Shown here in pieces: positions 55,749-64,000 of a stretch of 64,000 nt of DNA. The stretch is from the NCBI RefSeq assembly GCF_032854445.1, contig NC_088297.1, positions 27,087,915-27,151,914 of the forward strand, written 5' to 3'. The notes under the pieces were generated by a model. The model saw nothing but the letters and a program-made list of their open reading frames with translations, did not search any database and was not told where the DNA came from. Within the stretch, counting starts at the first letter, position 1. The number at the start of each line of letters is the position of its first letter. The translations under genes were made by a program, and so were the position numbers. This stretch comes from Liolophura sinensis (lineage: Eukaryota; Mollusca; Polyplacophora; Chitonida; Chitonidae).

Positions 55749-56879
55749 AAATAAGGACTTTAATAGACATATAGGCCTATAGGTTGTATAGACTTCATCT
55801 CATTATATACCTTAAGTGGCCAGGCCCGAATCTGGTCATTTGTACAACTGGTACTTTTGATGGTCATCTTATTATATGAAGTGACTAACCCATTCTCAGC
55901 GTGTTTGAAATTTGTACATATAGTAATCCGTTCTGTAGTGTGTGTGCAGGTTGGGAGGGGGCCATTTTTGGCATACATTAAGGTATGATAAGAAATACTA
56001 TATGATATTTAACTTAGAAAAGACAAGTCTCGCACCCTGTAAATATAAAATATATCAGTAAAGACTCGGACAGTTTTTCGCAGCACAGGGAAATCAATAA
56101 AAAAAACAATATTACAATTGATCGATAATGTACCATTATCATATGAAGAAAATCGGGTAATAGGCCTATAGCGCATGCTCGGTCAGTCACCTGCCTATAT
56201 TGTTACCAGCAAATGTAACAATACACGTACAATTCAATAGAAATAACGAAACAGCTTGGTAAGGATGAATAAATATTGGCCTACATACATGTTGAGGAAG
56301 AAGAAGGTTTATCCATTACTCATAAGTGCTTGCTATGTATACCTAATCACAGTACATGTGTACGTGAGGCCAAGTTCAACAGCCTGTCCCTTGTCAGCTG
56401 AATATGGGTAATGTTAATTAAATTGGTGCGGTCAAGCCGGGTGTCGGAATCTGGTCGAAAAATCTGAATCCTCCGTAACTCCGTCGGCCGCGATCATCTC
56501 GAGACTTTCTTTATACCTGCGTGTAGCTGAAGTCCTGCTGTTTCCGACCATATCCGTTTCGTAGCTGTGGTTTCAGAGGCGGTCGAGCGGCGACCGACTG
56601 GGAGGGTGCGGTCGGGCCACGCCCAGCCGTTCTCTGCCCCAAGCCGCCGTTACCCGCCCCGGGGGCGGAGAGTCAAACCCAAAAGTTTTCTTCCCCACAT
56701 AATAGTAAATTTATCAATAATTAAAGGCCAGCGCGGCCCTATGATCCGCACCCACCTATATTTATGGGTTCTCTATGCTTTTCTTCCCTTTCTACCGCTC
56801 TGAAAGTATAAATACTGGCCGTATTCCCCGTGGGTGTGGTCAGAAAAATCCTGACTAATCTGAATATGGATTTACAGTC
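55749..56879. other. No gene recognised; GC-rich block and TATA-like site before the satellite
   Basis: 56460-56700 is GC- and CpG-rich (GGCCACGCCCAGCC, CGCCCCGGGGGCGG) in an AT-rich setting, with GC boxes and a TATAAATA at 56807-56814. It could be a promoter or the edge of a transposon; no adjacent exon was identified. An open frame at 56567-56803 covers it. Confidence 0.35.
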
Positions 56880-57776
56880 CGTTGAAATGTTAAACCCCAA
56901 ACACTTAGCCGTCTGTAACCCTTATTAAAATGTTAACCCCAATCTTTAGCCGTTTTTAACCCTAATTCCAATGTTAACCCCAACCCTTAGTCGCCTTTAA
57001 CCCTAATTTGAATGTTAACCCCAACCTTTAGCCCTTTGAAACCCTAATTCCAATGTTAACCCCAACCTTTAGAACTTTAAAACCCTAATTCCAATGTTAA
57101 CCCCAACTCTTAGCCGTCTCCAACCCTAATTTGATTGTTAACCCCAACCTTTACCCGTTTTTAACCTTAATTCCAATCTTAACCCCAACCCTTAGCCGTC
57201 TCCAACCCCAATCCCAATCTTAACCCCAACCCTTAGCCGTCCCCAACCGTAATCCCAATCTTAACCCCAACCCTTAGCCGTCCCCAACCCCAATCCCAAT
57301 CTTAACCCCAACCCTTAGCCGTCCCCAACCATAATCCCAATCTTAACCCCAACCCTAAGCCGTCTCCAACCCTAATCCCAATCTTAACCCCAACCCTTAG
57401 CCGTCTCCAACCCCAATCCCAATCTTAAACCCAACCCTTAGAAGTTCCCAACCCTAATCCCAATCTTAACCCCAACCCTTAGCCGTCCCCAACACCAATG
57501 CCAATCTTAACCCTAACCCTTAGCCGTCTCCAACCCCAATCCCAATCTTAACCCCAACCCTTAGCCGTCCCCAACCATAATCCCAATCCTAACCCCAACC
57601 TTAGCCGTCCCCAAGCCTAATCCCAATCTTAACCCCAACCCTTAGCCTTCTCCAACCCCAATCCCAATCTTGACCCCAACCCTTAGCCGTCCCCAAGCCT
57701 AATCCCAATCTTAACCCTTCACCGTCTCCAACCCCAATCCCAATCTTAACCCCAACCCTTAGCCGTCTCCAATCCT
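56880..57776. repeat. 41-bp satellite array, ~22 copies
   Basis: TTAGCCGTCTCCAACCCCAA, TCCCAATCTTAACCCCAACC, C; step 41 (57192, 57233, 57274). Left-hand units are more diverged. It is continuous with, and derived from, part of the 257-bp satellite to its right. Confidence 0.93.
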
Positions 57777-60700
57777 GGCCGATTGGTTTCTTTCGGAATG
57801 TGGGGCGGGCGGATCTGCGGTCACAAAACTGTGACAATTCCTAACATTCCACTGGCCGCTATTACCCGAAAGTGGGAATGTACGGATTGGCCTGAAAGTG
57901 GGGGGGGGGGGGGGGGAGGGTTGGGGGCGGATCTCATTTCACAAAACTGTGACAATTCCTCACATTCCATTGGCCGGTATTAGCGGAAAGCGGGGAGGGC
58001 CGGATTGGCAGTCACAAACCAAATTCCCAACATTCTGCTGACTGTCTTTCAGCCTAATTTGAATGTCAACCCCAAGCTTTAGCCGTCTCTGGATAAAGAA
58101 AACTGTGTAACTCCTTCAAGAACTAGAGTATCTGTGACAATTGCCCACTTTCAGCTGGCTGGTTTCTGTCGAAAGTGGGGAGGGCGGATCTCCCGTCACA
58201 AAACTGTGATAATTCCTCACATTACACTGGCCGGTATTAGTGAAAAGCGGGGAGAGTCGGATTGGGGGTCATAAACCAAATTCCCAACATTCTGCTGACT
58301 GTCTTTAACTCTAATTTGCATGTTAACCCCAAGCTTTAGCCGTCTCTGGATAAAGAAAACTGTGTAACTCCTTAAAGAACTAGAGTATCTGTGACAATTG
58401 CCCACTTTCAGATGGCTGGTTTCTGTCGAAAGTGGGGAGGGCGGATCTCCGGTCTCAAAAGTGTGACAATTCCTCACATTTCAATGGGCGGTATTAGCGG
58501 AAAGCGGGGAGGACCGAATTGGCAGTCACAAACCAAATTCCCAACATTCTGCTGACTGTCTTTAAGCCTAATTTGAATGTTAACCCCAAGCTTTAGCCGT
58601 CTCTCCATAAAAAAAATTGTGTAACTCCTTCAAGAACTAGAGTATCTGTGACAATTGCCCACTTTCAGCTCACTGGTTTTTGTCGAACGTGGGGAGGGAG
58701 GATCTGCGGTCACAAAATTGTGACAATTCCTCGCATTCCACTGGCCGGTATTACCGGAAAGAGGGGAGGGCCAGATTGGCAGTCACAAACCAAATTCCCA
58801 ACACTCTGCTGACTGTCTTTAAGACTAATTTGAATGTTAACCCCAAGCTTTAGTCGTCTCTGGATAAAGAAACTGTGTAACTCCTTCAAGAACTAGAGTA
58901 TCTGTGACAATTGCCCACTTTCAGATGGCTGGTTTCTGTCGAAAGTGGGGAGGGCGGATCTCCGGTCACAAAACTGTGACAATTCCTCACATTTCAATGG
59001 CCGGTATTAGCGGAAAGCGGGGAGGGCCGGATTGGCAGTCACAAACCAAATTCCATACATTCTGCTGACTGTCTTTAAGCCTAATTTGAATGTTAACCCC
59101 AAGCTTTAGTCGTCTCTGGATAAAGAAACTGTGTAACTCCTTAAAGAACTAGAGTATCTGTGACAATTGCCCACTTCCAGCTGGCTGGTTTCTGTCTAAA
59201 GTGGGGAGGGAGGATCTCCGGTCACAAAACTGTGATAATTCCTCACATTCCACTGGCCGGTATTAGCGGAAAGCGGGGAGGACCGGATTGGCAGTTACAA
59301 ACCAAATTCCAAACTTTCTGCTGACTGTCTTTAAGCCTAATTTGAATGTTAACCCCAAGCTTTAGCCGTCTTTCTATAAAGAAAACTGTGTAACTCCTTC
59401 AAGAACAAAAGTATCTGTGACAATTGCCCACTTACAGCTGGCTGGTTTCTGTCGAAAGTGGGGAGAGCGGATCTGCGGTCACAAAACTGTGATAATTCCT
59501 CACATTCCACTGGCCGCTATTAGCGGAAAGCGGGGAGGGCCGGATTGGCTGTCACAAACCAAATTCCCAACATTTTGCTGACTGTCTTTAAGCCTAATTT
59601 GAATGTTAACCGTAAAGCTTTAGCCATCTTTGGATAAAAAAACTGTGTAACTCTTTCAAGAACTAGAGAGTCTGTGACAATTGCCCACTTTCAACTGACT
59701 GGTTTCTGTGGAAAGTGGGGAGGGAGGATCTGCGGTCACAAAACTGTGACAATTCCTCACATTCCAATGGCCCGTATTAGCGGAAAGCGGGGAGGGCCGG
59801 ATTGGCTGTCACAAACCAAATTCCAAACATTATGCTGACTGTCTTTAAGCCTAATTTAAATGTTAACCCCAAGCTTTAGCCGTCTCTGGATAAAGAAAAC
59901 TGTGTAACTCCTTCAAGATCTAGAGTATCTGTGACAATTGCCCACTTACAGCTGGCTGGTTTCTGTCGAAAGTGGGGAAGGAGGATCACCGGTCACAAAA
60001 CTGTGATAATTCCTCACATTCCACTGGCCGGTATTAGCCGAAAGCGGGGAGGGCCAGTATGCCAGTCACAAACCAAATTTTCAACATTCTGGTGACTGTC
60101 TTTAACACTAATTTGAATGTTAACCCCAAGGTTTAGCCGTCTCAGAATAAAGAAAACTGTGTAACTCCTTCAAGAACTAGAGTATCTGTGACAATTGCCC
60201 ACTTTCAGCTGGCTGGTTTTTGTCAAAAGTGGGGAGGGCGGATCTGAGGTCACAACACAAAACTGTGACAATTCCTCACATTCCAATGGCCGGTATTAGC
60301 GGAAAGAGGGGAGGGCCGGATTGGCAGTCACAAACCAAATTCCCAACATTCTTGTTACTGACTTTAAACCTAATTTGAATGTTAACCCCAAACTTTAGCC
60401 GTCTCTGGATGAAGAAAACTGTGTAACTCCTTCAAGAACTAGAGTATCTGTGACAATTGCCCACTTTCAGCTGGCTGGTTTCTGTCGAAAGTGGGGAGGG
60501 AGGATCTCCGGTCACAAAACTGTGATAATTCCTTACATTCCACTGGCCTTTTTTAGCGGAAAGCGGGGAGGGCCGGATTGGCAGTCACAACAGATATTCC
60601 CAACATTCTGGTGACTTTCTTTAAGCCTAATTTGAATGTTAACCCCAAAGCTTTAGCCGTCTCTGGATAAAGAAACTGTGTAACTCCTTAAAGAACTAGA

Positions 60701-63700
60701 GTATCTGTGACAATTGCCCACTTTCAGCTGGCTGGTTTCTGTCGAAAGTGAAGAGGGAGGATCTCCTGTCACAAAACTGTGAAAATTCCTCACATTTTAA
60801 TGACCGGTATTAGCGGAAAGCGGGGAGGGCCGGATTGGCAGTCACCAACCGAATTCCCAACATTCTGCTGACTGTCTTGAAGCCTAATTTGAATGTTAAC
60901 CCCAAGCTTTAGCCATATCTGGATAAAGAAAACTGTGTAACTCCTTCAAGAACTAGAGTATCTGTGACAATTGCCCACTTTCAGCTGGCTTGTTTCTGTC
61001 GGAAGTGGGGAGGGCGGATCTGCGGTCACAAAACTGTGACAATTCCTCACATTTTAATGACCGGTATTAGCGGAAAGCGGGGAGGGCCGGATTGGCTGTC
61101 ACCAACCAAATTCCAAACATTCTGCTGACTTTCTTTAAGCCTAATTTGAATGTTAACCCCAAGCTTTAGCCATATCTGGATAAAGAAAACTGTGTAACTC
61201 CTTCAAGAACTAGAGTATCTGTAACAATTGCCCACTTTCAGCCGGCTGGTTTCTGTCGAAAGTGGGGAGGGCGGATCTCCGGTCACAAAACTGTGACAAT
61301 TCCTCACATTCCACTGGCCGCTATTAGCGGAAAGCGGGGAGGGCGGCATTGGCAGTCACAAACCAAATTCCAAACATTCTGCTGACTGTCTTTAAGCCTA
61401 TTTTTAATGGTATCCCTAAGCTTTAACCGTCTCTGGATAAAGAAAAGTGTGTAACTCCTTCAAGAACTAGAGTATCTGTGACAATTGTCCACTTTCAGCT
61501 GGCTGGTTTTTGTCGAAAATGGGGAGGGAGGATCTGCGGTCAAAAAACTGACAATTCCTCACATTTTAATTGCCGGTATTAGCGGAAAGCGGGGAGGGCC
61601 GGATTGGCAGTCACAAACCAAATTCCAAACATTCTGCTAAATGTCTTTAATTCTAATTTTTATGTTAACCCCAAGCTTTAGCCGTCTCTGGATAAAGAAA
61701 ACTGTGTAACTCCTTCAAGAACTAGAGTATCTGTGACAATTGTCCACTTACAACTGGCTGGTTTCTGTCTAAAGTGGGCAGGGAGGATCTCCGGTCACAA
61801 TACTGTGATAATTCCTGACATTCCACTGGCCGGTATTAGCGGAAAGCGGGGAGGGCCGGATTGGCAGTCACAAACCAAATTCTTGACACTCTGCTGATTG
61901 TCTTTAAGCCTAATTTGAATGTTAACCCCAAGCTTTAACCGTCTCTGGATAAAGAAAACTGTGTAACTCCATGAAGAACTAGAGTATCTGTGACAATTGC
62001 CCACTTACAGCTGGCTGGTTTCTGTCGAAAATGGGGAGGGAGGATCTCCGGTCACAAAACTGTGATAATTCCTTACATTCCACTGGCCGGTATTAGCGGA
62101 AAGCGGGGAGGGCCGGATTGCCAGTCACAAACCAAATTCCCAACATTCTGCTGACTGTCTTTAAGACTAATTTAAATGTTAACCCTAAAGCTTTAGCCAT
62201 CTTTGGATAAAAAAAACATGTAACTCTTTCAAGAACTAGAGTGTCTGTGACAATTGCCCATTTTCAGCTGACTGGTTTCTGTGGAAAGTGGGGAGGGCGG
62301 ATCTCCGCTCACAAAACTGTGATAATTCTTACATTCCACTGGCCGCTATTAGCGGAAAGCGGGGAGGGCCGAATTGGCAGTCACAAACCAAATTCCCAAT
62401 ATTCTGCTGACTGTCGTGAAGCCTAATTTGAATGTTAACCCCAAAGCTTTAGCCGTCTCTGGATAAAGAAACTGTGTAACTCCTTTAAGAACTAAAGTAT
62501 CTGTGACAATAGCCCACTTTTAGCTGACTGGTTTCTGTCGAAAGTGGGGAGGGAGGATCTGCGGTCACAAAACTGTGATAATTCCTCACACTCCGCTGTC
62601 TGGTGTTAGCGGAAATCCGGGAGGGCCGGATTGGCAGTCACAAACCAAATTCCAAACATTCTGCTGACTGTCTTTAATTCTAATTTTTATGTTAACCCCA
62701 AGCTTTAGCCGTCTCTGGATAAAGAAAACTGTGTAACTCCATGAAGAACTAGAGTATCTGTGACAATTGCCCACTTTTAGCTGGCTGGTTTCTGTCGAAA
62801 GTGGGAAGGGCGGATCTGCGGTCACAAAACTGTGACAATTCCTCACATTCCACTGGCCGGTATTAGCGGAAAGCGTGGAGGGCCGGATTGGCAGTTACAA
62901 ACCAAATTCCAAACATTCTGCTGACTGTCTTTAAGGCTATTTTGAATGTTATCCCCAAGCTTTAACCGTCTCTGGATAAAGAAAACTGTGTAACTCCTTC
63001 AAGAACTAGAGTATCTGTGACAATTGCCCACTTTCAGCTGGCTGGCGTTTGTCGAAAGTGGGGAGGGAGGATCTCCGGTCACAAAACTGTGATAATTCCT
63101 TACATTCCACTGGCCTTTTTTAGCGGAAAGCGGGGATGGCCGGATTGGCAGTCACAAACCAAATTCCCAACATTCTGCTGAATATCTTTAAGCCTAAATA
63201 GAAGGTTAACCCCAAAGCTTTAGCCGTCTCTGAATAAAGAAACTGTGTAACTCCTCCAAAAACTAGAGTATCTGTGACAATTGCCCATTTTCACCTGGTT
63301 GGTTTTTGTCGAAAGTGGGGAGGGATGATCTGTAGTTACAAAATTGTGACAATTCCTCACATTCCACTGGCCGGTATTAGCTGAAAGCCGGGAGGGCCGG
63401 ATTGGCAGTCACAAACCAAATTCCCAACATTCTGCTGACTGTCTTTTATGCTAATTTTTATGTTAACCTCAAGCTTTAGCCGTCTCTGGATAAAGAAAAC
63501 TGTGTAACTCCTTAAATAACTAGAGTATCTGTGACAATTGCCCACTTTCAGCTGGCTGGTTTTTGTCGAAAGTGGGGAGGGCGGATCTGCGGTCACAAAA
63601 CTGTGACAATTCCTAGCATTCCGCTGTCTGGTATTAGCGGAAAGAGGGGAGGGCCGCATTGGCAGTCACAAACCAAATTCTTGACACTCTGCTAACTGTC

Positions 63701-64000
63701 TTTCAGCCTAATTTGAATGTTTTCCCCAAGTTTTAGCCGTCTCTGGATAAAAAAAAAACTGTGAAACTCCTTCAAGAACTAGAGTATCTGTGACAATTGC
63801 CCACTTTCAGTTGGCTGGTTTCTTTCTAAAATGGAGAGGGAGGATCTCCGGTCAAAAAACTGTGACAATTCCTCACATTTTAATGGCCGGTATTAGCGGA
63901 AAGCGGGGAGGGCCGGATTGCCAGTCACAAACCAAATTCCCAACATTCTGCTGACTGTCTTTCAGATTAATTTGAATGTTAACCCCAAGCTTTAGCCGTC
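57777..64000. repeat. 257-bp satellite, ~24 monomers, runs off the right edge
   Basis: GGATAAAGAAAACTGTGTAA recurs at steps of 256-257 (58091, 58348, 58605, 58862, 59118 and on). Conserved blocks per monomer: CTAATTTGAATGTTAACCCC, ACTAGAGTATCTGTGACAAT, GGTCACAAAACTGTGACAAT (a GTCACA/TGTGAC dyad), GTATTAGCGGAAAGCGGGGA, CAGTCACAAACCAAATTCC. The first monomers (57777-58020) are partial and include a run of 17 G. The minus-strand open frames inside are repeat shadows. Confidence 0.96.

Noticed and set aside
56880..57776. Telomere-like CCCTAA/TTAACCCC content
   Set aside because: The true unit is 41 bp and is shared with the neighbouring 257-bp satellite; no uninterrupted TTAGGG array exists.
57601..63659. 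Recurring minus-strand frames reading NCHRYSSS and TVFFIQRRLKLGVN
   Set aside because: Shadows of the 257-bp satellite; 257 is not a multiple of three, so no frame can cross monomers.

Overview
The window looks like animal (metazoan) nuclear DNA, most likely from a mollusc and probably a marine bivalve. The reasons are short GT-AG exons spread over long AT-rich introns, animal-type genes (an ER thioredoxin-domain protein, an acidic ribosomal stalk protein, a lipid-droplet hydrolase, a complex III assembly factor), and a dense load of tRNA-derived SINEs whose bodies resemble families I know from bivalve sequence. The species call is inference.

Four genes can be assembled exon by exon, each with matching splice phases. 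(1) A TXNDC5/ERp46-like gene on the minus strand (523-12562); its 3' part lies beyond the left edge. (2) RPLP1 on the plus strand (13002-17820), complete in five coding exons, 113 residues. (3) LDAH on the minus strand (21212-23796), complete in three coding exons, 323 residues, plus an untranslated exon near 24218. (4) UQCC1 on the plus strand (30070-49526), complete in eight exons, 278 residues. They form two head-to-head pairs (TXNDC5/RPLP1, start codons 440 bp apart; LDAH/UQCC1, separated by a longer AT-rich stretch), with RPLP1 and LDAH tail to tail. The genes do not form one pathway: they serve ER protein folding, translation, lipid storage and mitochondrial complex III assembly.

Repeats make up most of the rest. 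There are three SINE families, several copies with exact 8-12 bp target-site duplications; a ~220 bp terminal-inverted-repeat element in at least five copies; a ~460 bp foldback element just past RPLP1; broken LINE reverse-transcriptase fragments; and a frameshifted BED zinc finger of hAT type. Minisatellites occupy TXNDC5 intron 1 and six of the seven UQCC1 introns, each with its own unrelated unit (16 to ~105 bp). The largest has about 41 copies of a 48-bp unit with open frames on both strands.

The right end (about 56.9-64 kb) is satellite DNA: a 41-bp array passing directly into a 257-bp satellite that runs off the window. The 41-bp unit matches an internal segment of the 257-bp monomer, and most monomers carry a 17-bp motif matching 8 of the 9 core bases of the CENP-B box. 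One 50-bp array (52.7-53.9 kb) is an internal expansion of a SINE. A 72-nt phase-neutral candidate cassette exon lies in UQCC1. No wholly new gene system is evident; the most unusual features are the satellite structure and the SINE-seeded arrays.
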